A program made the position numbers and the translations under genes. 64,000 bases of DNA from Pyronema omphalodes (lineage: Eukaryota > Ascomycota > Pezizomycetes > Pezizales > Pyronemataceae): the NCBI GenBank assembly GCA_024516155.1, contig JAJJXM010000046.1, positions 62,001 to 126,000 of the forward strand. Direction: 5' to 3'. The notes under the pieces are model-generated. The model was not told where the DNA came from. It ran no database searches and worked only from the letters and a program-made list of their open reading frames with translations. Positions 40,401 to 49,284 of the stretch are shown one piece after another; positions within the stretch are counted from its first letter, which is position 1; every line of letters begins with the position of its first letter.

Positions 40401-41419
40401 TTGCGTTTCCACTTACGTCTTGCTTTGGTCATCGTTTTCCTTGCCTCGGTGACTTCTGCGGTCCACCATCTCTTCGATTGTGGGGTCACTTGTAGTACGG
40501 GGGTGGACGTAGTCGCGGCATTAAGGATGGCGTCACGTATTGACTCCGCCCACGCATCGAGGTTGTCTGTGGTAGGGTGGTTGCGGTATTGTGTCCATGA
40601 TGGTGTGAGGGCTAAGCACGAGGCACGGAGGGTTTCGGCGAAGAGCTCCCAATCCGTCTTTTTCCAGTTCAGTCGGTTTGTTGGGGGGGTTGTTTCAGCG
40701 TCTGGGTGGGTTGTGTGCACTTCGAAACGTATGACTTCATGGTCAGATCCCGTAGCGTTGTCGTCGTCAATTGCCCAGTTGATTGTTTCCTCTGCCATGT
40801 GGGGTGATGCTAGGGTCAGGTCGAGGACGGAAGAACTGCGGCCTTGGTTGTAGTAGTAGGTGGGAATGTCAGGGACGGACACGAGGGTCCAGTCTCGTTG
40901 TTCGATGAGGTCAACTATTTCGGTGGCGCGGGTGGGGGAACGTGTGGAGGAGTTCCACAGGGCATGGTGAGCGTTGAGGTCACCTGTGATGATGCACCTG
41001 CGGGGGAGGGGGAGGGGGGTGAGGGCTCTCGGGATGGTATAAATATTGCTTTCGGGGTGTTTTTCGTTGTACATATTAAGAAGAAAGAAAGAAGGAATTA
41101 AGTCGGTGCCTACCTCGAGGACCTGGAGGTCAGGATCCGCGCATATATCTGTGCGCTGAGAAACCCTGAGGTATGGGTTTGTCCTGGTCACATAGGCGGC
41201 TGTTCTGTTGGTGGTTCTGTCCCCACGAGGTGGCAAGACCAGTGTGAACGATGGGTGTGTGGTGGCGTATGTTATGTCGGTAATGTGAATTTCTTGTATT
41301 AGGATTATGTCGGCTGTGTTGTGTGCGCTATTCAGCAGCGCATCGAGTGCTGTTCGTTGTCGGTTCACGTTGTGGGAGACGATCCGTATGGTTGCTGCCA
41401 GTCTGTTGTAGCTAGACAT
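37499..41419 (-). CDS. LINE-B ORF2: endonuclease, reverse transcriptase, RNase H (1306 aa)
   Basis: This is an intact polyprotein with the same order as LINE-A ORF2. Endonuclease at residues ~1-230 (ILIQEIHITD, ITGDLNAHHALWN, ATGSDHEVIRF). RT at ~430-710 (AYRPIALLNCLGKTLEKLM, FLDVRGAFDN, GIPQGSPASP, YIDDVAIVV). RNase H at ~1000-1125 (LLYTDGSQ, FDAEVMAIHE, FTDNQAAIRRAS, HWVPGHTSVPGNEAADELA). A C-terminal CSCPIHPPQTPRHLLLSC motif is present. A poly-Pro stretch precedes RT. The sequence is clearly diverged from LINE-A, so the two are separate lineages. The start overlaps the ORF1 stop as ATGTCTAG. Confidence 0.95.
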   Translation of the reverse strand: MSSYNRLAATIRIVSHNVNRQRTALDALLNSAHNTADIILIQEIHITDITYATTHPSFTLVLPPRGDRTTNRTAAYVTRTNPYLRVSQRTDICADPDLQVLEVGTDLIPSFFLLNMYNEKHPESNIYTIPRALTPLPLPRRCIITGDLNAHHALWNSSTRSPTRATEIVDLIEQRDWTLVSVPDIPTYYYNQGRSSSVLDLTLASPHMAEETINWAIDDDNATGSDHEVIRFEVHTTHPDAETTPPTNRLNWKKTDWELFAETLRASCLALTPSWTQYRNHPTTDNLDAWAESIRDAILNAATTSTPVLQVTPQSKRWWTAEVTEARKTMTKARRKWKRKRDDRSHLNYKQHRNEYHRTIRTAKDAKWKEYLSQAEGPDVWQAFRYTNPRRAQLTPNLRTMIKGQETICSSFDAKVEAFQKLFPPPPPPPPPSVLPPRRELQWTTFTPTEVETAIFSSSPTKAPGPDGLTFACLRQAYLAIPKHMNNLYATLGTVGYHPRCWRQATTVIIAKPNKPDYSNPKAYRPIALLNCLGKTLEKLMATRLGTMADSHDLLHRDQIGGRPQRSAIDAAMALVHDVEIGKSHGMLTSALFLDVRGAFDNVSADRLQQTLRQLGCPGPVVSWCQSFLADRTIALAFDGRTDTQRPVQTGIPQGSPASPILFLLYLRPLFDELAQVHPYAWTPSYIDDVAIVVQGRTRKANARALENITTTAFRWADANAVAFDDAKSELLHFHWARTDSITEEEKVKLPNGTVITPGTQGGEKDVVRWIGLYLDRKLNFRKHVARRVTAAQRTLNALCRLARYETGLSPAATRLIYQACVQSRADYGAEIWWNQQKDLARTLQNQQNTALRRILNAFTSTPILALHNESALPPVTIRLDNRQRKYALRTLTLPASHPIITRCPVSFPAPSIDDASINPDTEYDHPWHVPGQAPSRLLHVISTLSPWVQPNAEIEDTSQNIPDDDLAPTLTIDISSSPKADAADDHLLLLHALRQRSDTILLYTDGSQLDGITGAGYTIPHGLPRPVNSIVPMGDRTEVFDAEVMAIHEGLRTCLTHIRRNDLYDKHIHVFTDNQAAIRRASHLRRGPGQELAWAIHNTAHDLHTYGTSITIHWVPGHTSVPGNEAADELARQATTVPPRRQIPISLTCLRRRARERYTEDWATWFTSFPRPRTYAATHRRKMDTAYTENPRWISTAILGLRTGHGYFLNCLAHPPSDAYPSRSCSCPIHPPQTPRHLLLSCPDFQAARSTLRKDLKLRQHSRINLNTILDTPSGTNALSTFISATKVATSTWAHSRLEKPRRRG

Positions 41420-43122
41420 GGGCGTTCATCTCAGTGTCTCTGTCGGCTGGGTTGGGTGGGGCGGCGGCGGGGTTTTGTGACGCTGTCCAGGCTTCTTTGA
41501 ATATGCGGATGCGTACGGGGCATTGCTTGCTGAAGCCTGGGTGGTCGAGGTCGGGGAGGTTGGCGTCCGCGCAGTTTTTGCAATGGTATCTAGTGTGCTC
41601 ACAACGCTTACCTTTGCTTTGGGGGCAGTCGTTGCAGGCGTGGTCGTCCGTGGGGTGGTTCTGGCCGCAGATGCCGCAGGTGGGGCCTTGCGGTCCAGTG
41701 CAGTTGGTGTAGTGGTGGCCAAAGAGCAAGCAGCGCCGACACTGGTCGGTCCGTCGGGCAGAGTGGTACTCGGTGACTCTTCGGGGCTCGAAGAGTACCA
41801 TGACTCGTTTGCGCTTCAGGAGTGCGAGCTCTTCGGCGGTACGTACCGCAATAACCACACTGGACGCTTCCTTGCCCACACGCTTCTCCGCGGTCGTCAT
41901 ATATCGGGGGGGTTGCGCCAGGGTGACAGATCCGTTGCTGCGTTCGATCTCCTCCTGGAGGGAGCGCATTCCGTCGGGGGAGTCGGGGTATTGGCTCGTG
42001 GGGATTCCATGAACTGCGAGCTTATACCACCGTTCGTTCAGGCGGGGTGCGGCGATGGAGGTGTTGACCTGTCGCGTCGCTGTGTGTATGGTCCCTAGGT
42101 TCTCGGTCAGCTCGGATTCAGTGGTGCCGTCTGTCATGGTCACGATGAGGTTTCCTGATGAGGCGTGTCTGATCGTGGCGACAGCCATGTGAGGCGGCGC
42201 CTGTGTCTGGGTGAGTGCAGCGTTGATCGCCCTTCCCAGTTGGGCTTTGGTATTGACGTCGATTTCCGCAGGGTGTGGGAGGGGTATCATGATGGACTGG
42301 GGGGCGGGTGCGTTGGCGTCGGGGGTGCGGTTTTGCGGGGGGGTTGCTTTTGGGGGCGTGGGCGGGGAAGGAGAGGTCAGCGACGGTTGTGCCGGAGGTC
42401 CACGGCTGGTGAGTGGTCGTGGGGGGGTTGTGGCGGCGAGTAGTGGTGGAGGTCGGTATGGCGATGTTGTGGTGGCGAAGGGCGTTTTCCAGGAGTCGGC
42501 ATCGTTCTTTCCAGTATTGGAGGTCGTCGGGGGGTGAGTTGGCGGTGGTCGTTTGTTCGGGGTGGGGTTGACGTTGGGGCTGTGTCGGAGGGGGCGGGCT
42601 GGGTTTTGTGATTTTGTCGAGTCTTTTGTTGATGGTGTCGATGGAATGGACAATAGGTCGGAGCGCGTCGTTGGTGTTTTTCGAAATCATAGTGGCGATG
42701 GCTGAGAGGAGGTTGTTGTCGGGCTGAGGCTGGGGGTCGGGGTTGACGTCGGAAGCAGTTATTGCGTGCTGGCTGTCGTTGAGGTTTAGGTCAGAGTCGG
42801 ATTCGGAGTCGGTGTCGGGGCAACTGTCAGTGTCCATGGCGGTCGGCATTGTTTCGACGGGGGTCCCATCGAGGTTCACGTGGGTGTCTGTTTTCGGTCG
42901 GGTGACATTTTTGCGGAGGAGGTCGAGGTCACGTCTAGAGGCGGATTTTTTGGTGGGGGGTTTGGTGACTTTTCCGGAGACGGTCGTTGATTTCTTACAG
43001 GTCGCGATGGCGGAGGAGCCAGCGTGCGGGGCGTTGATTCGGGAAAGCTCGTCGGGGCTAAAAATATTCTCGGGTACCTGCATACGCGAGGGCGTGGCGG
43101 GGATGGGTGCGTTAGCGTCCAT
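41412..43122 (-). pseudogene. LINE-B ORF1, copy B2, one-base frameshift
   Basis: The ATG is at 43120-43122 (MDANAP). The frame holds the acidic, Pro-rich N-terminus and the WKERCRLLENALR segment, then shifts at a G-run (42299-42304), which has six G where B1 has five (15459-15463). After the shift, the LNERWYKLAVHGIP domain and three Cys/His knuckles follow to the stop at 41412. Except for this base the ORF would be about 569 codons. The shift may be real or a homopolymer error; if real, B2 would need ORF1p from another copy. Confidence 0.85.
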
Positions 43123-43510
43123 CGCTTAACCGGTGGTACGGTAAGCGATGGCGAAGAGTCACGTGAGGAGGCTCTTGCTAAGCGAGCACGAAAATTTCTC
43201 GCGAGGAAAGGGGTCCGGAGGGGGGGAAATTTGGGGTATCACCACAACCAGTGCTGCTGGTGGGGGGGGGATTTGGGGGGGGGGGGGGATTTCGGTATGC
43301 CGAAACCGAAAATAAGGTCGGTTTGATGATTGGGGGGCGGGTGGTGGAGCGGCGTTGATGAAAGTGCCCGGAATCCGGCCCGGAGGTCCCAGAATCGCGT
43401 TTTTCCGCTGAATCTCAACGGTAAACGGTAGCTGGGTTCCGAAAATCGAGATTCGGGGTAATTCCGAGGTAAGAAATCGATTGCCGATTCGAAAATCGGG
43501 GAAATTGTTG

Positions 43511-43540
43511 TTGTTGTCGCAAATGCAGGGGGGGGTCAGC
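43511..43540 (-). promoter_or_regulatory. 5'-terminal oligo-C motif (LINE-B copy B2)
   Basis: On the minus strand: GCTGA, a run of 7 C, TGCATTTGCGACAACAAC, about 20 bases from the element 5' end. It is the LINE-B version of the motif shared with LINE-A and D elements. B1 has it at 16671-16704. Confidence 0.55.
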
Positions 43541-44008
43541 GGTTGCTGTGTGGTGTCCCGTCGTGCCATTGTCTTGCGGTGTTGTGTTGTGTTCTTGTGT
43601 GTGCTGTGCCGTTGTTGTTGATGGACTGACTGATGATGGATGACGTACCATGAGCCGGAGAGCTGTGGCGTCGCACGTGAAATGATGGAGAACGGAAGCT
43701 GTCATGTAGCGATGTTGGATGACGGCCCAGCAAGAGTGATGGCCGCCCCTTTGTACATAAGGAGGCTTGCCTCCCCGTTGTCGAGTTCCCCATCGAACGT
43801 CTTGTGTCTTTCTCTTGTCCTTAATAAAGACTTCTCCTTTCAGCCCCACGTCATTCTTGTCCTTGTCCCTGTCCCTGTTTCGTGTGCCGTCCGTCTGCCG
43901 TGCACTTCGGTCCTTGTCCTTCCGTTCCCACATCCCGGAACCCGCCTAGTCTCCCCCTGCCGGTAGTGTTCAGTGTGTTCTTCGAACGTCCGTTCCTAGT
44001 TCCTGACA

Positions 44009-44189
44009 ATTGCTCGCTTAGTATGATACAAGCTATCAGCAGATGCGTCACAGCCTTGACCCATGTCTTATCTCCTAAGCTCAGTTTGGCAGTTGGTTCC
44101 CCAAGGAAGGCTGGGCGACTTTGTAGACGAAAGTCTATAAAAGACCCTATGTCTTCCCTCTGTCTCCTCCATTATCAACCATATGATCC
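44009..44189. other. Short flank between gypsy LTR and direct repeat
   Basis: No gene is seen. A TATA-box-like TATAAAA lies at 44136-44142, about 50 bp before the first copy of the direct repeat. It could be a promoter belonging to that repeat unit. Confidence 0.4.
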
Positions 44190-44426
44190 TGTACGCGACA
44201 ATACCTACTTACACCAACGAATACCTCTGGAGACAACACTTAAGTTTATTCGGCCTGTGATCGATTGATTTACTTCCTAGCTTATCCTTGGAACAACCTC
44301 TATTAGTTCTTGGGAACGAAGTGTCTGTTAGTTCTTGGGAGCGAAGTGTTGGTCTACGCAAGGACGAAGCACTTAGGTAACAATCGAAAAAGCCTCTGTA
44401 TAGTTAGGACTGTGCCCAGGTTCACA
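44190..44426 (+). repeat. Direct repeat, left copy (TGTAC...TTCACA)
   Basis: About 237 bp. It resembles 46092-46332 along most of its length, with shared AAGTTTATTCGG, GTGATCGAT, GGAACAACCT, GAACGAAGTGT, AAGCACTT, ATAGTTAGGACTGT and CCCAGGTTCACA. The TG...CA termini suggest LTRs of a small non-autonomous element, but no target duplication flanks the pair, so this stays tentative. Confidence 0.65.
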
Positions 44427-46091
44427 TTTAGCTAAACACCGAAAGTGTTTAGTTCAACACCCTAAACACCAAAGTTGTTTAGTCTGATTTAAGGTGTCTA
44501 GCTAAACCACCCATCGTTGGTTCAAAGTGTTTAGTTAAACACCCCTAAACACCGAAGTTCTTTAGTGCGATTTAAGGTGTTTAGCTCAACTACCTAGCGT
44601 TGTTTAGTTAAACAACTACCTTGATTTTCTTTTTTTTGTAGGGTTTATTCAAACACCCTAGGGGTGATTGATTAAACACCTTCTTTTTCGCTTATTCTTT
44701 GGTATTTATTTGAACATCCTAGGGGTGTTTCGATAAACACCCTAGCGGTGTTGAAGGATGTTTAAATAAACACCTTCTTTTTCGCTTATTCTTTGGTGTT
44801 TATTTAAACACCCTAGGGGTGTTTAAGGATGTTTCAATAAACACCTTCTTTTTTACATATTCTTTGGGGTTTATTTGAACACCCCTAGGGTGTTTGAATA
44901 AACACCTTCTTCTTCACCTATTAATCGGGGTTGATTTGAACTATCCTCTGACGTTTAAATAAACATCTACAGTCCACTTCCTAGGGATGGCGTTTCCATG
45001 GTTCATATAAATCACCCTGCAGTGTTCTACTGAACATTCAGTTTTAACCTGTAGAGCTGTGTTCTGTTCTTGTTTGTTGATGGAAGTGGATATTGCCTTA
45101 GTGCGCATCCCTTCCTTATGTTCTGTTCGTTCTGCTGTTTTCGTTCGTCGTTCTTCATCCATTTCATTCACTTGTTTCTCCACCTCCATCTTTCCCTCTT
45201 GTTTGACTGTAAGTTTTTCCTCATGTCAAATGTTTGTCCCTCAACAGAATTTGCTAGTTCATACACTATACACAACCGGAGGGAAAAAAGAGAGAGAGAG
45301 GGGGAATTGGGATATGAACTTCTAGATACTCGCTGAGTCAAGTACTGCAAACCAACCCCACAAATATCCACAATGCTAACCAGACAAACAGGATGCTCAG
45401 AAAACCTGAGTTTATTTATTGAAGCGATCCATGATTCCAGCATATGTAAGGGTCAATTAAAAAAGGCACAAAGTGAATGGTACTATACAGAGAGTAGGAG
45501 CAGGAGTAGGAGGGGTGAGGAGGGAGGTGGAAGGTTCCTGTATGTATAGAGAGAGAACCTGGCAATAGCTAGAGACATGTTATATAATGAGCGAGTGGTT
45601 TAGTAATTAATTTGACACATTCAAAAAATATCTGAGGTGCTTGATCAAACTACTATTGTGCAAGGTGTTTAAATCAGTGCTTAAAGGTGTTTAGTAGGTG
45701 TTTAAATCGGTGTTTAAAGGTGTTTAGTAGGTGTTTAGATCGGTGTTTAAAGGTGTTTAGTAGGTGTTTAGATCGGTGTTTAAAGGTGTTTAAAGGTGTT
45801 TAAATCGGTGTCTAAATCGTTGTTTAAAGGTGTTCAGTAGGTGTTTAAAGAGGTGTTTAAAGGTGTTTAGTATGTGTTTAAAGGGGTGTTGAAAGGTGTT
45901 TAGTAGGTGTTTAAAGAGGTGTTTAGTAGGTGTTTAAAGGGGTGTTTAGTAGGTGGTTAAAGGGGTGTATAGTAGGTGTTGAAAGGTGTTTAGTAGGTGT
46001 TTAAAGAGGTGTTTAGTAAATGAATTTTGCTGGTGTTTGAATTAAACACCTTTTGTGGTTTAAAGTGTGGTTTGATTAAACACCTTTTTTT
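44427..46091. repeat. GGTGTTTA/TAAACACC repeat tract
   Basis: The left part (44427-44950) has units of roughly 70-100 bp, each with AAACACCTTCTTTTTCGCTTATTC and the palindrome AAACACCCTAGGGGTGTTT. The right part (45650-46030) is a dense run of GGTGTTTAGTAGGTGTTTAAA-type units of about 15-35 bp. The middle (44960-45640) is mostly unique AT-rich sequence. No coding sequence is supported. Confidence 0.75.
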
Positions 46092-46332
46092 TGTACCACA
46101 GGGTTACACCACATCTCCACGAGCCAAGACCTCTGAAGACAACCCGTAAGTTTATTCGGTCTGTGATCGATGAATTCTCTTCCTAGCTTTATGTTTGGAA
46201 CAACCTTTATTGGTTCTTGAGAACGAAGTGTCTGTTTGTCTAGGAACGAAGTGTTCGTCTCCATCCAGGACAAAGCACTTGGGAGAATAATCGAAAAGCC
46301 TCTGCATAGTTAGGACTGTACCCAGGTTCACA
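46092..46332 (+). repeat. Direct repeat, right copy (TGTAC...TTCACA)
   Basis: About 241 bp, partner of 44190-44426. It keeps the same order of conserved words and the same final CCCAGGTTCACA. The first ~60 bp match less well. Confidence 0.65.
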
Positions 46333-46660
46333 AGCAGGGAGGGCAGCGGCAGGTCAGGACTAGTGTCAGCATCCAGAAGAGATAATGGAGAAGCAGGATC
46401 TAGCAGATGGACAAGGGATGACCATGGGAGTGATGAGGTGGTAGGGTAAAAGGCCGAGAGTGGAGAGGATGAGGGGACAAGGCAGATTGCTGTAGGGAGG
46501 TTTCCTTTTGCGTTTTTTCTTCTCCTATTGGACATGACTTTCCTCTTTTCATTTGCTTTCCTTTCCATCAGACATTCTGTGTTTATTTCCCTATGTTTCA
46601 CTCATCATGAACTCTGTCTTTGTTCCGTTTGAGTGTTTTCTTTTCGGCATCTTTTGTATG
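46333..46660. other. Intergenic, nothing recognised
   Basis: Purine-rich then pyrimidine-rich sequence with no supported ORF, RNA gene or repeat. Confidence 0.5.
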
Positions 46661-46985
46661 GAGCTGGAGGGGATAGAAAAAAAAAAAAAAGAACAGGCGT
46701 TGATACAATTGGGTACACGGCTGAGGAAGGGGAGGACTACACAGCGAAGAGGCCTCCATGCGCACAGGGCTCAAGGATCAAGCAATACAGCCAGAACAAC
46801 ATCTGGATCGAACAACACCGGGCCTGCAACTCAACACACATAGCCTGCTGTGGGGTCATTGCGGGGTGGAGGCGGAGGGTAGAAGTCCCAAGACTCAACA
46901 ATGTACTGTAACTCGTAGCGCTAGCCATTACCTCCAGCTTGCAAGTATGTATGAAACAAATAAACAGAAAAAAGCAAGTACACAG
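46661..46985 (+). mobile_element. Decayed LINE 3' end (LINE-E)
   Basis: After an A-tract (46676-46690) comes sequence resembling the LINE-A/B 3' module: GAGGAAGGGGAGGA, then GCGAAGAGGCCTC, then CAGGGCTCAAGGATCAAG. It ends GCAAGTATGTATGAAACAAATAAACAG, which is like the region before the (TAAA)n and (CAAA)n tails. The hairpin is not clear. This is probably an old LINE or SINE-like 3' end from a related family; it is the last recognisable transposon piece before the host genes. Confidence 0.5.
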
Positions 46986-47552
46986 TGGACTATATTCCCT
47001 GTGGTGTCTGCTGCTTCAGGAACTCACAGTGATAGTCCCGGCAATATTCAGCACACACCATTCCGGTCCTAGGCTATCAAGATACTGGTACTACCCATTT
47101 CTCAACCTCCAATTTGCTGCTGTTATCAAGTGTCCATGATTGCAGGAGAGGTGGAAGTACACCTGGATGCTTCTGAACTGGGTAGGGATAATATTCATCG
47201 CACCATGAGGATGAAGTCTTTGCAACCCCGGCAACAGTCCACATGTTTTGGCACTAAAACTTCAGGAGTACACTAGGCCGCTTCATGCCAAGCCCATGCC
47301 AACTTAATCTCCATATGGTTGTCTGTCATCAACACCTTCACAGCACACCCCTTCTCTCTGTCTCTTGTGGAATTCCCCAGGTGTTGAAGCATTTTGACCT
47401 CAGTTTCCACCTGTTGATCTGCATTGCAAATTGCTGAACCCAATTTTCTCGGTTAGCTCCTATCCCCAACCACAGTCCCCCCACCTTCATTCCCACCACC
47501 AGAATGCTGATCTTGCACAATAGATTACAATACACGCTTCAAGTCAGTAAGG
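46986..47552. other. Intergenic; possible old RNase H remnant
   Basis: Minus-strand codons at about 47270-47340 read VKVLMTDNHMEIKLAW, which is faintly like an RNase H second-Asp segment, followed by a stop. This is too short to call. Otherwise nothing is recognised. It includes the promoter side of the methyltransferase gene. Confidence 0.3.
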
Positions 47553-49284
47553 ATGACAACGGTGACCACCCAAGACACTATTCTCCAATCGGAACGTGTA
47601 ACAACGCGTTTGGGAGCAATTGATCTGTCTGTGAGTTTCCTCCAGGGCCTCCCACACACTTGCATCCTTCGGGCACGCGACCGCCGGGTAACCTGTAACT
47701 GACAAGCTAACTCTTTTAGTCGCACAACGTTCACATCGTGGATGAAATTGTTGATGACAATGTAAGCAACAAAAATTATTGGCATCATAACATGTGTTCA
47801 TTTTACTAACCATTCTTGGACAGGAGATCTTATACCTAGTCCAGTATCCTCAATGCCGACTCTGGGAACCCAGGACAACGATCTCTAGTATGCCTGGCGT
47901 CTTAGATGCTTGGAAGGAAGCCCGGCCGTAAGCTCCTTCACCAAAATCCGTTCTCACTATCTACTAATAATCGTGTAGCAACGGCAAAAGACGTCGAGGC
48001 CATGAAATCAACGACAATTCGAAGTCGACCGTTGTTTCTCCTGATGTCATAGACGAACACTTTTTGTCAACCCAAGAAGTCACACCTAGTCCGGCTAGTG
48101 AAGGTCCCGCTCCTTTATCCTTGGCGCAACTTGTTGCCGGCCATAAAGGCTCCTGTATGGTATGTTTTGAAATATTCGTTCACTACCTCAGTATCGCTGT
48201 CGTACTCGGTGGACACAGTTGATTGAAATCTTTTTTCGACATGTAGGGTATTGCCAAAACACCAAAAGTCAGTCAGAGAACGAAACGCCCACCCGCAGCG
48301 GTGTACGTCCCAAAACCTACGCCACAGGAGATTTTGGACCATCCCGATTACAAAGTATATACGGCAAAGCTCGCTGCCTTACCAGGTCCTCCTATTACAC
48401 TCGTTAATGAGGTCGATCTTGTTCCATCACCATCAGTGGACTTCGAGTTCTTGGATGAACTCAAGCTGGCGCCGGATGTCCCCGTTTACCATTCCGACTT
48501 TCTATTTGGTTGTGACTGCCCCGAGGAGGGTTGTGATGACCCAACGGAATGTTCGTGTCTTCGTGAATTTCCTGTGAAGCGGTTCGCATATAACAAACAC
48601 GGAAAGGTTGTTGTAGGCAGAGAAGTCTGTATCGTTGAGTGTAATGAAAAGTGTTCCTGTGGACCGCAGTGCATCAATAGGGTTGTACAGAATGGCAGGA
48701 AGGTGCCCTTGGAGATATTCAGATGTGAAAAGACGGGATGGGGTCAGTAATTACTCACCTAGTTTTAAGCACTGATCACTGATATTCGAATGACAGGTTT
48801 GAGATGTCCCGAAAGACTGAAAAAGGGCACATTTGTCGAACTGTATCTTGGAGAGGTTATTGGTCCCGCTGAGACAATAGCTCGCGTTGCACTTGCGGAT
48901 GAGCTGGGCGAATCATACCTGTACGACTTGGATAAGTTTACATTTAAAGAGGACAACTTACAAGACGAGATTTCTGTGGGAATGGACATTGATCATAACG
49001 ACCATTATACGATTGATGGACGTCTCTGCGGTTCGGTCGCTAGATTCATCAATCATTCTTGTGATCCGAACCTCGACACTTATGCAGTGGCGAGGAACAG
49101 GAGAGATTACAAGGTCTATGATTTGGCATTCTTTGCAACAAAAGATATAGAGCCATATGAAGAGTTGACCTTTTCTTATACCTACTGGGTCCCGACTGTG
49201 AAAGGCCGCAAGCAGGATGAGGAGAAGGACGGGTGGCCATGCTACTGCGGGGCGGATAACTGTATGCAGCGATTATGGAGTTAG
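47553..49284 (+). CDS. clr4: Histone H3K9 methyltransferase, chromodomain-SET (Clr4/SUV39 type)
   Basis: Predicted exons: 47553-47630, 47720-47761, 47824-47927, 47979-48159, 48247-48742, 48797-49284, giving 462 aa. Introns are 51-89 bp with GT...AG ends and CTAAC/CTAAT branch sites. Residues ~27-75 form a chromodomain (HNVHIVDEIVDDN, then EILYLVQYPQCRLWEP and LDAWKEAR). Pre-SET Cys cluster from ~223 (FGCDCPEEGC, CSCL, then ECNEKCSCGPQCINRV). SET core: TGWGLRC, FVELYLGEVI, RFINHSCDPNLDTYAV (~385), EELTFSY. Post-SET: CYCGADNCMQRL. It should methylate histone H3 lysine 9 to nucleate heterochromatin. Length is near that of S. pombe Clr4 (490 aa). The family is certain; the first two exons are the least certain part of the model. 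Confidence 0.9.

Larger units (their letters stand above)
36669..43558 (-). mobile_element. LINE-B copy B2, full length (6890 bp)
   Basis: This complete copy sits in the gypsy LTR, with duplication cgtcgtgccattgt at 36655-36668 and 43559-43572. On the minus strand: 5'UTR with oligo-C motif (43123-43558), ORF1, ORF2, about 95 nt, an A-tract (37382-37405), a purine-rich 3'UTR, the TTCG hairpin (36703-36714) and (CAAA)n tail. ORF2 is intact; ORF1 has a single-base shift. This is the element whose 3' end is copied by D1b, D2 and D3. Confidence 0.93.
31424..44008 (+). mobile_element. Ty3/gypsy chromovirus, 5' LTR missing, 3' LTR split by LINE-B B2
   Basis: The element reads gag, protease, reverse transcriptase, RNase H, integrase, chromodomain, polypurine tract (36573-36585), then a 3' LTR beginning TGTCACGGCAC at 36586 and ending CCTGACA at 44008. 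The LTR is cut by B2 and totals about 519 bp. At the left end, TGGGAACTCCAGGATT (31427-31442) resembles a tRNA-complementary primer-binding site, so A2 sits right where the 5' LTR should end; the LTR itself is not on the far side of A2. Multiple frameshifts and lost catalytic residues show an inactive copy. Confidence 0.9.
36586..44008 (+). repeat. Gypsy 3' LTR, two halves (36586-36668 and 43573-44008)
   Basis: The LTR begins TGTCA right after the polypurine tract and ends TGACA, a perfect 5-bp terminal inverted repeat. B2 interrupts it with a perfect 14-bp duplication (cgtcgtgccattgt). The second half carries AATAAA at 43823-43828 as a likely polyadenylation signal, followed by a C/T-rich downstream region. 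Joined length is about 519 bp. It shows no similarity by eye to the solo LTR at 14231-15025 beyond TGTCA. Confidence 0.88.

Noticed and set aside
1..44008. Repeat-induced point mutation
   Set aside because: Copies keep long ORFs and high GC; the visible changes are CpG transitions and single-base indels, not dense CpA to TpA.
44427..46091. Possible CRISPR-like array
   Set aside because: Repeats are degenerate, of variable spacing and palindromic in part; there are no unique spacers of constant length, and the genome is eukaryotic.
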